In this document: one piece after another, positions 1-6,087 of the stretch
Numbering within the stretch: the first letter of the stretch is position 1
Layout: every line of letters begins with the position of its first letter
Assembly: GCA_903875445.1 (NCBI GenBank)
Contig: CAIQWD010000008.1
Coordinates: 1 to 38,199, forward strand
Length of the DNA stretch: 38,199 bases
From: an uncultured delta proteobacterium
GTDB lineage: Bacteria; Desulfobacterota; Desulfobulbia; Desulfobulbales; Desulfocapsaceae
Reading direction: 5' to 3'
Made by a program: the position numbers and the translations under genes
The notes under the pieces: model-generated
Told to the model about the DNA's origin: nothing
The model's input: the letters and a program-made list of their open reading frames with translations, nothing else
Databases searched by the model: none

Positions 1-86
1 AAATTCATCTCTTTGAGCAGATCAGCAATCAGATGGGAAAATAAAAAGGAGGGGAATGCAGGATTTCAGAAAAAAAGAGATGGCGC

Positions 87-132
87 AGGTGGCTCAGTTT
101 TCGTTAGCAGAGGTGGTTCAATTTTGATTAGC
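87..132. repeat. Tandem imperfect 22-nt repeats, possible IS21-type end remnant
   Basis: Two copies of a 22-nt unit lie 24 nt apart (87-108 and 111-132) and agree at 18 of 22 positions. The shared core is AGGTGG(C/T)TCA(G/A)TTTT followed by TTAGC. From memory, GTGGCTCA/TTTT-type repeats near the ends of IS21-family elements look like this, but no istA or istB reading frame is present inside the window, so this could only be the edge of an element lying to the left, or a relic. The rest of 1-354 has no convincing gene. Confidence 0.35.
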
Positions 133-244
133 GTTGAAGGCATTTTCTGAATGCGCGTAATATTCAGTCATTTCTATCCACTCTTTATGTGATATTTTCG
201 TATGAGATCCATCTTGTCACCATCCATGACAAGAATCAATTTCT

Positions 245-286
245 CCACTATACCACCCTCACCCTGTCAGGCGATGTCATAGTAAA
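245..286. repeat. Direct repeat copy A, resembles the 3' end of the WYL gene
   Basis: These 42 nt align without gaps to 1152-1193, with 31 of 42 identical. The conserved core on the plus strand is CACCCTGTCA, five variable bases, then TGTCA. The AT-rich bases that follow also resemble the last codons of the WYL gene. Either this is a relic of a second WYL-gene end or a shared regulatory motif. The two copies bracket the toxin-antitoxin pair. Confidence 0.45.
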
Positions 287-319
287 TTTTTTCTTCACAT
301 CTTCGTTTTGTCATGGTCA

Positions 320-348
320 TTGACATGGTCATGTTTATGTCCTAGAAT
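320..348 (+). promoter_or_regulatory. Sigma70-type promoter of the toxin-antitoxin pair with direct-repeat operator
   Basis: A perfect TTGACA (320-325) is followed after exactly 17 nt by TAGAAT (343-348), 6 nt before the antitoxin ATG, so the message would be leaderless or nearly so. The 9-nt direct repeat CATGGTCAT occurs at 312-320 and 324-332, overlapping the -35 box. That is where an autoregulating Phd-type antitoxin would be expected to bind. The promoter is read directly from sequence; the operator role is inference. Confidence 0.6.
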
Positions 349-354
349 GAAACC

Positions 355-609
355 ATGATTACGATGAATATCAATGAAGCCAAGACACATCTCTCGGGCG
401 CGCTGGCAAAGGTCGCCAAAGGGGAGACGGTTGTTCTTTGCAAACGGAATAAGCCGGTGGCTGAGATTCGTCCTCTCCGAGAGGCGCTGCAAAAAAAGCG
501 TCCCATCGGACTGGCCGCCAAGGAATATCCGGAATTTACGATTGATACACGGTTTTTTGAGCCTCTTCCCGATGACTTCGTCGATGCTTTTTCAGGCCAG
601 AACGCGTGA
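355..609 (+). CDS. Phd/YefM-family antitoxin
   Basis: This 84-residue protein has the typical Phd/YefM start, with MNINEAKTHLSGAL near residues 4-17 and a strand pattern ending in KPVAEIRPL around residues 33-41. In this family the N-terminal half forms the DNA-binding dimer and the C-terminal tail wraps the toxin. The tail here is acidic and aromatic (residues 57-84), as expected. The stop codon overlaps the toxin start as GTGA, showing translational coupling. A second in-frame ATG at 364 is an alternative start; 355 is kept because nothing in the leader favours the shorter form. It probably represses its own promoter at 320-348. Confidence 0.88.
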   Translation: MITMNINEAKTHLSGALAKVAKGETVVLCKRNKPVAEIRPLREALQKKRPIGLAAKEYPEFTIDTRFFEPLPDDFVDAFSGQNA

Positions 610-992
610 ATATTCTCCTGGACACTTGCACATTTCTCTGGCTCGTTTTCAACACCGACGAGCTTTCCAACACGGCGCGGGAAGTATTTGCAGACCCGAA
701 AAATGAAGTCTATCTGAGCGCGGCCTCGTGTTGGGAAATCAGTGTCAAATATTCTCTGGGAAGGCTGGCCCTGCCGGAAGGCCCCGGAAGGTTTGTTCCC
801 GACCAGCGGGAGAAGCATTATGTTGCTCCACTGCCGATTACTGAAGCGGCTACCTTCCATCTGCCGAAACTCCCTCCGTATCATAAAGATCCCTTCGACC
901 GCATTCTGATCTGCCAGGCGATTGAGCACTCCCTCGTTCTCCTGACACCGGACGAGCTGATTAACCAGTATCCGATTCATACCTTGTGGTAA
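606..992 (+). CDS. vapC: PIN-domain ribonuclease toxin, VapC-like
   Basis: This is a 128-residue single PIN domain. PIN toxins are Mg2+-dependent RNases that cut tRNA or rRNA when their antitoxin is lost. The acidic residues expected in the active site are visible: D6 in LLDTC, E44 in CWEIS, D98 in DPFDRI and D116 in TPDEL. The gene looks intact. The start is a GTG at 606 that shares GTGA with the stop of the Phd-type antitoxin upstream. This Phd-plus-PIN pairing belongs to the large group in which the toxin begins with LLDTxxFLW. Substrate cannot be told from sequence. Confidence 0.9.
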   Translation: MNILLDTCTFLWLVFNTDELSNTAREVFADPKNEVYLSAASCWEISVKYSLGRLALPEGPGRFVPDQREKHYVAPLPITEAATFHLPKLPPYHKDPFDRILICQAIEHSLVLLTPDELINQYPIHTLW

Positions 993-1081
993 GCATACAG
1001 GTTGTTGAGACGGTCAATCCGAAGCCTGTCAGGAAAAAACCTATCAAAATATCTTGCACCGCAAGGGCATAAGTTTCGTAC

Positions 1082-1098
1082 GAGCAGGCAAGCTGCTC
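1082..1098 (+). terminator. Short perfect hairpin after the toxin gene
   Basis: GAGCAG (1082-1087) and CTGCTC (1093-1098) form a perfect 6-bp stem with a 5-nt loop, 90 nt beyond the toxin stop. No clear run of T follows on either strand, so it is only a weak terminator candidate between the converging toxin and WYL genes. Apart from this and the direct repeat at 1152-1193, the 993-1183 gap holds nothing recognised. Confidence 0.3.
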
Positions 1099-1151
1099 AA
1101 CTCAGCTTTATCTGACAAACCAAACGTAATCAGATTCTGAACCTTCTTTTT

Positions 1152-1193
1152 CCACCTTACCACACCCACCCTGTCAACACGTGTCAGCGTAAA
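1152..1193. repeat. Direct repeat copy B, overlapping the WYL stop codon
   Basis: This partner of 245-286 covers the last codons and the stop of the WYL regulator gene and runs about 30 nt beyond it. Read on the minus strand it contains TGACA, five bases, TGACAGGGTG. Because TTGACA lies in the middle of it, a leftward promoter is possible, but no good -10 box was seen at the right spacing. Confidence 0.45.
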
Positions 1194-2161
1194 AAATAAT
1201 TCTTCGCCATTCTGTCGATTTCTCTCCCCACCAAGTTTTTCAATTCCTCCGGCTCGACAACACTGACCTCCGCGCCATGACTGAGGATGGTTCCCACCAG
1301 TTCGCGGAAGTCGGCGACCGGGAATTCCAGGCGGAGGGAGCCGTCCGGGCCGGTGTCGGCCTTTTGTTCGGGATGCCAGCTTTGTTCCTGTATCCACGGC
1401 GATATTTGCGGTGAAAAGCGCAGCACCACTTGGCTGGTTGCGCCGCTTTGCATGATGCCGAAATGTTTGCGGGTATATTCCTTGATGTCGGGCAGGTTGG
1501 CGGGGACGGCGATTTTTTCATCCGCCTGCACGATCTCGCGGATGCGGGCCAGGGCGAAATCGCGCAGTTCGTGGCGTTTATCGCACCAGGCGATAAGGTG
1601 CCAGCTGCCCATATAGTGCATGAGGTGGAGGGGCTGGATGGTTCTTGTCGAGGTTTTACCTCCGTGCGGTGAGTGATAGGTGATGCGCAGGGCGCGGTCC
1701 GCGAACAGCGCCTCGACGGTCCGGCGAAAGGTGCGGGTATCGACCATGGCGTATTCGATATTTTTCACCGACACCTTGCCGTCCACCTGTTGAAGACAGG
1801 CCCTGGTGTTTTTACCGGCGCTCCCGGTCACTCGGTTGATCAGGCGGCAGAGGTCGTCTTTTAAGGCCGGGTCGGGGATGGTCGAGGCCAGGCGGACGGC
1901 GAGCGACAGGGCGAGGATGTTGGTCTCGCTGATCCAGTGGCCGGGGATTTCGTAAGCTGCGTCGGAGTAGTAAAAGCCTCGGTGCGCACGGTCGTATTCG
2001 AGCGGGGCATGGATGCGCTCGCGCATAAACTCGAAATCGCGGTAGGCGGTTCGTTTGGAGATCTCGAATTCCTCGGTGAGATGGTCGGCATTCGGAAATT
2101 TTCCGGCCTTGATTCGGCCATGAAACCACGATACGCGCTCAAATTGCTGGCGATCCGACAT
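1184..2161 (-). CDS. WYL-domain transcriptional regulator with N-terminal HTH
   Basis: About 325 residues. Residues 8-60 form a winged helix-turn-helix of the HTH_11/DeoR type (TEEFEISKRTAYRDFEFMR, with the characteristic TAYRD recognition helix). A linker and then the WYL ligand-binding region follow, seen around LRITYHSPHGG, PLHLMHYMGSWHLIAWC and LRDFALARI. WYL regulators usually respond to nucleic-acid or nucleotide signals and control DNA-damage, defence or mobile-element genes; the target here is unknown. The start at 2161 (MSDRQQF) was chosen because AAGGGGG lies about 8 nt upstream and homologues begin this way. An in-frame start at 2212 would add 17 unlike residues. It sits between two toxin-antitoxin loci. 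Confidence 0.88.
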   Translation of the reverse strand: MSDRQQFERVSWFHGRIKAGKFPNADHLTEEFEISKRTAYRDFEFMRERIHAPLEYDRAHRGFYYSDAAYEIPGHWISETNILALSLAVRLASTIPDPALKDDLCRLINRVTGSAGKNTRACLQQVDGKVSVKNIEYAMVDTRTFRRTVEALFADRALRITYHSPHGGKTSTRTIQPLHLMHYMGSWHLIAWCDKRHELRDFALARIREIVQADEKIAVPANLPDIKEYTRKHFGIMQSGATSQVVLRFSPQISPWIQEQSWHPEQKADTGPDGSLRLEFPVADFRELVGTILSHGAEVSVVEPEELKNLVGREIDRMAKNYFLR

Positions 2162-2401
2162 CTTCCGCACCCCCTTGATGACTTGCTCGTTACCACCGGC
2201 GAAATACTGCAAAGTGCCTACGGGAAAACTCCGTGATTTGCCGGTATCATGCCTGTCGGGAGATGTATCTACCCGAAGTGGTTATGGGTTCCGTTCATTG
2301 CAATGGTGTGGAGAATACCAAGTATTGTGTTAGGAAGCAATGCTTATCGATTTTTTTTGGCAGGGGAAGCTTTATTCAACGGGGATTGCGAGGAATCGGT
2401 T

Positions 2402-2509
2402 TTACGTACATGGTCGATGGAGTGTTATTGGCAAATGTTGTTGAAACAGAGTGAAATCTCTGTCTGTCGTGAATATCGGGATATCGGAAGTATCGACAAG
2501 GACCTTCAT
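2402..2509 (-). pseudogene. vapC: vapC toxin remnant with the catalytic middle deleted
   Basis: A 35-codon frame starts at ATG 2509, sharing ATGA with the stop of the antitoxin relic upstream, as in an intact vapBC operon. It encodes MKVLVDTS, the usual VapC N-terminus, and then jumps directly to DIPIFTTDRDFTLFQQHLP and ITLHRP, the usual C-terminal strand and helix of the same family. About 90 central residues, with the middle acidic residues of the PIN site, are missing. The join looks like one clean in-frame deletion. The product could not be an active nuclease. Overlapping plus-strand frames here do not look like genes. Confidence 0.75.
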
Positions 2510-2707
2510 TGCTTTTGCCGCTGCTTCTTGTAGTCGTAGTCTAGATCGTACTCTACAGTATGAAAAAGTTTTGTGATCTCAGCTTGTTTGCGGCGTTGAA
2601 TATATTCCGCAAGGGCTTCATTGACCACCGCCTCTTTGGTTGCATGTTTGCCGATGATGCGGGCAATCTTCGAGAAGATTGTTGTCAATAGCAGGGTTTG
2701 TTGCCAC
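2506..2707 (-). pseudogene. vapB: vapB-type antitoxin disrupted by a 1-nt frameshift
   Basis: The frame from TTG 2688 reads through ARIIGKHATKEAVVNEALAE, then YIQRRKQAEI, and ends in DLDYDYKKQRQKQ, the C-terminus typical of a small VapB family. The expected N-terminus (VATNPAIDNNLLED) is present in another frame from GTG 2707, which has a strong GGAGGTG ribosome site 5 nt upstream. The two frames join if one of the two A bases at 2665-2666 is removed. So this is an intact-looking antitoxin gene broken by a single extra base, or by a sequencing error. Its toxin partner directly downstream is also damaged, which supports real decay. Confidence 0.75.
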
Positions 2708-2748
2708 GGGGCACCTCCATTTCACAAATTAAAATTCAGTCTCTTCTC

Positions 2749-3135
2749 TCAAAGCAGTTTGCGTGTCATCTGCAAAACATCAACAGCAAAGGCGGAAAAT
2801 TGCTCTGCATCTTCAAGAGAGGGAGCACCAGATGGCAACAATCCAAAGTTGCCCGGATATCTTGAATCGATATACAGCTTATTGAGCAGACTCAGCATAT
2901 CCTCATCAAGATCCAACAGCTGCCTGTGGTCTATCGCCGTTTTGAGTGTGAGCAGATTGTGCGTTTTCCGCACCACAATATCAGATTCTTCAATAAAGGC
3001 TTTGAGACATTTTTCAACACATTGCTGAGCATGAAACGCCACGACCGGCGTGAGGTGCGGCTGCTTCAGAATGGCAGTAATGGTATCAATATCTGCCTGT
3101 GCAGATCTTAACCAATCAGCAGTGTTGGCCTTCAT
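2749..3135 (-). CDS. HEPN-domain protein of an MNT-HEPN pair
   Basis: This 128-residue protein matches the HEPN family (PF05168 type). It has a helix with AFHAQQCVEKCLKAF at residues 33-47, RKTHNL at 56-61 and DSRYPGNFG near residue 90-98. HEPN proteins paired with minimal nucleotidyltransferases act as RNase toxins in several systems, with R-x4-6-H as the usual catalytic motif. The closest match here is R56-K-T-H59, with shorter spacing, so nuclease activity is uncertain. Its start shares ATGA with the stop of the MNT gene at 3132, so the two are co-translated. It lies 42 nt before the vapB relic. Confidence 0.87.
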   Translation of the reverse strand: MKANTADWLRSAQADIDTITAILKQPHLTPVVAFHAQQCVEKCLKAFIEESDIVVRKTHNLLTLKTAIDHRQLLDLDEDMLSLLNKLYIDSRYPGNFGLLPSGAPSLEDAEQFSAFAVDVLQMTRKLL

Positions 3136-3464
3136 GCGAGTTGTATGGCTTCTCTCAGTATGCTGCGCATAAACACACTGCCGCTGGAGGTGATCATCTC
3201 AAACTCAGGTTTAGTATATACCAGCAAATCGATGGGATGATGTTTTTCTATATCCCGAATTAATCTACTGATACGCAAATAATTGTTATTACGTTCTTTA
3301 TAGCTATTGGGTACGGTATCCAGGTCCAAAACTACCAGCAAGTCTATATCGCTTTCCGCACCGGCATCTCCCCTGGCTTCCGATCCAAATAACAAGACCT
3401 TGTCTATCTTTTCACTTGCGGTAATGCGATCAACCAATTCTTTTTTGAGTATATCCGAGAGCAT
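3132..3464 (-). CDS. Minimal nucleotidyltransferase (MNT) of an MNT-HEPN pair
   Basis: This 110-residue protein has the polymerase-beta-fold signature G27-S28, ten residues, D39-x-D41 (in FGSEARGDAGAESDID) and a third acidic position in HPIDLLVY. In known MNT-HEPN systems the MNT protein neutralises the HEPN partner by adding AMP residues near its active site. Both motifs look intact. The gene precedes and overlaps the HEPN gene by 4 nt. A TTGACA at 3565-3560 could be part of its promoter, but the -10 hexamer at the right spacing is poor. The 145-nt leader is AT-rich and otherwise featureless. Confidence 0.87.
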   Translation of the reverse strand: MLSDILKKELVDRITASEKIDKVLLFGSEARGDAGAESDIDLLVVLDLDTVPNSYKERNNNYLRISRLIRDIEKHHPIDLLVYTKPEFEMITSSGSVFMRSILREAIQLA

Positions 3465-3609
3465 TTCTAATGGATTATCCTTTTATTATCAGTATGATCT
3501 AAGACACTATGTTATCTTATCGGTATTCTTTTGAAGAATTAATCTATCTTAGCAGATACTGTCAAAAATTTCAATTTCGACCGAGATTTCGAGTTCTGAT
3601 CGGAAACCA

Positions 3610-4386
3610 TTATACCGAAAGAGCAGCCGAAATCTTCTTCGCCAGCTCGACAAGTAGAGTCGCATACTGCTTTTCAAATGCCTCCATGGTGTAGCGGGCG
3701 GTGGAGGAGTCGAAGCTGACGCCGCCTACCACTTTGGCGGTGCGCAGGTTGAAGATCGGGGCACCGATGGCGATCAGGCCGGGCAGGAAGGTTTCCCGGT
3801 TGAAGGAATAGCCCCTGGCCCTGGTTTCCTGCAGTTCCTGCTCTATCGCCCGGCGGTCGAGGGTGGTGCGGTCGTGTTCCGGCTGCAGGTCTGTGCGTTC
3901 GAGAAAACCGGCCAGCCGCTCATCATCCATAAAGGCCATGGCCGCCTTGCCGGTGGCGAGGTTATGCAGGTCACCGGCGGCGGTGAAATGGAGGAAGGCG
4001 AGGGTGTCTTTCGACTCGCGGCGGTAGACCAGGTAAATGTTGTTGTTCTGGATCAGTCCGACATCGATATGCAGGTCGTATTGCTTGTGGACCTCATCGA
4101 CATAGGGCTTGATACTTCTGACGATATCGGCCTTCTGCAGGAAGGAATGGGCCAGGGGAATGGTCCTGACGCCTAGGGAATAGGCGCCGCGCGCCTTGGC
4201 GTCTTTCTGCAGGTAGCCGTGTTCGCAGAGGGTGTTGACGAAACGAAAGACCGAGGTTTTGTTGATACCTAGGCACCGGGAAATCTCGCTGAGGCTGTAG
4301 GTTGCTTTTTCGCCGCAATAGAGGTTGAGAATTTTCAGACCTTTGTCCAGTGTTTCCGAGGTGTTTCCCTTGTTCTTTTCGGCCAT
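3610..4386 (-). CDS. IclR-family transcriptional regulator
   Basis: About 258 residues. The N-terminal helix-turn-helix spans roughly residues 8-70 (SETLDKGLKILNLYCGEKAT, SLSEISRCLGINKTSVFRFV). The IclR effector domain follows, including AAGDLHNLATGKAAMAFM, RARGYSFNRETFLPGLIAIG and GGVSFDSSTARY. IclR proteins bind small organic acids and often control a divergently transcribed gene, here the AAA ATPase. The start at 4386 (MAEKNKG) matches family starts; a longer frame to 4740 would run through the ATPase promoter and is rejected. The ribosome site before 4386 is weak. Ligand is unknown. Confidence 0.9.
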   Translation of the reverse strand: MAEKNKGNTSETLDKGLKILNLYCGEKATYSLSEISRCLGINKTSVFRFVNTLCEHGYLQKDAKARGAYSLGVRTIPLAHSFLQKADIVRSIKPYVDEVHKQYDLHIDVGLIQNNNIYLVYRRESKDTLAFLHFTAAGDLHNLATGKAAMAFMDDERLAGFLERTDLQPEHDRTTLDRRAIEQELQETRARGYSFNRETFLPGLIAIGAPIFNLRTAKVVGGVSFDSSTARYTMEAFEKQYATLLVELAKKISAALSV

Positions 4387-4579
4387 ATCCGGTGTTTGCA
4401 GGTGCCTGGGCGGTGTTTGGGAGGATCGATGGCGGTGGTAACAGTCCGCTGCTTTTGCCGACCGCCGAAAATGAGCTGCAATAATACCGGATCTTGCCGG
4501 AATGCGAAAGGGGAGGGGGCGAGAAATTTGCCGCAGGCCATCCTCGGTCGCAATGACCTTATCACCATTGAAAAGACGG

Positions 4580-4608
4580 TTGACTTTTAGTTTTTTGCTG
4601 CATATAAA
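4580..4608 (+). promoter_or_regulatory. Sigma70-type promoter of the ATPase gene
   Basis: TTGACT (4580-4585) and TATAAA (4603-4608) are separated by exactly 17 nt, giving a predicted start near 4615. This lies between the divergent IclR gene and the ATPase gene. The -35 box is the first bases of a repeated element whose second copy begins at the predicted transcription start, a good layout for repression. Confidence 0.6.
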
Positions 4609-4636
4609 TGACTTGACTTTTAGTTTGTTGGTGCAC
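4580..4636. repeat. Tandem boxes over the ATPase promoter
   Basis: Two 24-nt copies begin at 4580 and 4613 (33-nt period) and match at 21 of 24 positions; both start TTGACTTTTAGTTT. The 33-nt period is close to three helical turns, so a protein could bind both from the same face. One copy covers the -35 box and the other the predicted start site. The neighbouring IclR protein is one candidate binder. Confidence 0.5.
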
Positions 4637-4650
4637 GGAGTGCACACTAC
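4630..4650. repeat. GTGCAC palindromic repeat, left copy flanking the ATPase gene
   Basis: The sequence GGTGCACGGAGTGCAC plus ACTAC holds two GTGCAC palindromes separated by GGA. An almost identical element lies just after the ATPase gene at 6028-6046, in the same orientation. In the predicted transcript the left copy falls in the 5' leader. Confidence 0.55.
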
Positions 4651-4684
4651 AGCGACTGGAAACAATCCAGCAAGGAACAGAAGA

Positions 4685-5998
4685 ATGAAACGTTTGGCCG
4701 AAGATGCCCTCATCGCCTGGTATAAATCGCCGCGACGCAAACCTCTGATTATCCGTGGTGCCCGTCAGGTCGGCAAAACCTGGCTGGTGGAGAAGGGCCT
4801 CGCCCCGTATTTTACCAATCTGGTGAAGGTCGACCTGGAAAAACGGCGGGATCTGCACTTCCTCTTTGCCGGCAATCTTGAGCCGAAGATCATTCTCCAG
4901 GGACTTGAGGTCAGCCTGGGGCGGATTGTCGCCGGCAAGACCTTGCTGTTTTTCGACGAGATCCAAGCGTGTCCGCGGGCAATCATGGCACTCCGCTATT
5001 TTTATGAACAAATGCCGGAATTGCACGTCGTCGCCGCCAGCTCCCTTCTGGAATTCGCTTTCGCCGATATTTCCGTCCCGGTCGGGCGGGTTACGTACCT
5101 CTACCTCCAGCCCATGACCTTTTTCGAGTATCTCCTGGCCATAGGTAAAGAACCGATGGCCGAGCAAAGCCGCAAATCGCCGGCAACCCTTGCGGAATCG
5201 GTCCAGCAGATGATTCTCCGCGAATTAAAAACATATTTTTTTGTTGGCGGCATGCCGGAGTGCGTCCAGGTTTTTCACGATTCCGGTTCGCTGTTGGAGG
5301 TATTCAAGGTTCAATCGGACATCATTACTTCCTATCGCGACGACTTTGCTAAATATTCACCGCGGATGGACACCACCTGCCTCGACGCCGTCCTCCTCAA
5401 TACCGCCAGGATGGTCGGGGAACAACTGAAATACACCAGGCTGAACGAAGGTCACTCCTACCAGATGAACCATAAGGCCTTCGACCTCCTGGCTAAAGCC
5501 AGGATCATCCATAAGATCCCCGCCTGCAACCCCTCCGGCTTGCCGCTGGGGGCCTCCGCCAACCCGAAAAAGTTCAAGGCGGCGATGCTCGATATCGGCC
5601 TTATGCAGCGTCTTTGTCAAATACCGGTCGATTTCGAGATGAAGCAGGAAAACCTCCTGGCGATGTACCGTGGTAAACTGGCGGAACAATTCGTCGCCCA
5701 GGAACTGTTGGCGCATGGGGGGGAGGATCTTTTCTACTGGGCCCGCGACGCCCGCGGCAGCAGTGCCGAAATTGACTATCTAACTGTTCGCGAAGGGACC
5801 ATCTACCCGGTTGAAATCAAATCCGGAGCCGGTGGCAGCCTGCGTAGCCTCCACCTTTTTCTGGAAAAATACCCCAACTGCCCGCAAGGACTTGTGCTCC
5901 ACGGCGGTGGATACAGACAACTGGTCGAGCAAAAACTGATTTTCTTGCCGCTCTATTCGGCCGCCGCTATCGGCAATGCGGCGATGCCGTTGCCCTGA
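4685..5998 (+). CDS. AAA-family ATPase with C-terminal DUF4143 domain
   Basis: About 437 residues. The Walker A motif is GARQVGKTWLV near residues 22-32 and Walker B is LLFFDEIQACP near residues 87-97. The C-terminal DUF4143 region contains KLAEQFVAQELL and then AEIDYLTVREG with YPVEIKSG, a D plus E-x-K arrangement resembling the PD-(D/E)xK nuclease core. The family is widespread, patchily distributed and poorly characterised. The start at 4685 is supported by AAGGA about 8 nt upstream and a promoter at 4580-4608. An upstream frame from 4502 is not used. Similar GTGCAC elements lie on both sides of the gene. Confidence 0.9.
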   Translation: MKRLAEDALIAWYKSPRRKPLIIRGARQVGKTWLVEKGLAPYFTNLVKVDLEKRRDLHFLFAGNLEPKIILQGLEVSLGRIVAGKTLLFFDEIQACPRAIMALRYFYEQMPELHVVAASSLLEFAFADISVPVGRVTYLYLQPMTFFEYLLAIGKEPMAEQSRKSPATLAESVQQMILRELKTYFFVGGMPECVQVFHDSGSLLEVFKVQSDIITSYRDDFAKYSPRMDTTCLDAVLLNTARMVGEQLKYTRLNEGHSYQMNHKAFDLLAKARIIHKIPACNPSGLPLGASANPKKFKAAMLDIGLMQRLCQIPVDFEMKQENLLAMYRGKLAEQFVAQELLAHGGEDLFYWARDARGSSAEIDYLTVREGTIYPVEIKSGAGGSLRSLHLFLEKYPNCPQGLVLHGGGYRQLVEQKLIFLPLYSAAAIGNAAMPLP

Positions 5999-6027
5999 GC
6001 GAGGTGACCGGCAGAATCTGGAGATAA

Positions 6028-6046
6028 GGTGCACAGAGTGCACTAC
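6028..6046. repeat. GTGCAC palindromic repeat, right copy flanking the ATPase gene
   Basis: GGTGCACAGAGTGCAC followed by TAC repeats the element at 4630-4650 with one substitution in the spacer and a 2-nt difference at the end. It lies 29 nt after the ATPase stop, in the same orientation as the left copy. Confidence 0.55.
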
Positions 6047-6087
6047 GAAAAACAAATGCCATCATCGATGCAAATGCGATTGAGGGT

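Noticed and set aside
2233-2533. Plus-strand reading frames of 73-94 codons
   Set aside because: They have no family resemblance, no good ribosome site, and lie antisense to the recognisable vapC remnant on the minus strand.
4502-4684. N-terminal extension of the AAA ATPase
   Set aside because: It would be translated through the promoter and repeat boxes, and Met at 4685 has a proper ribosome site.
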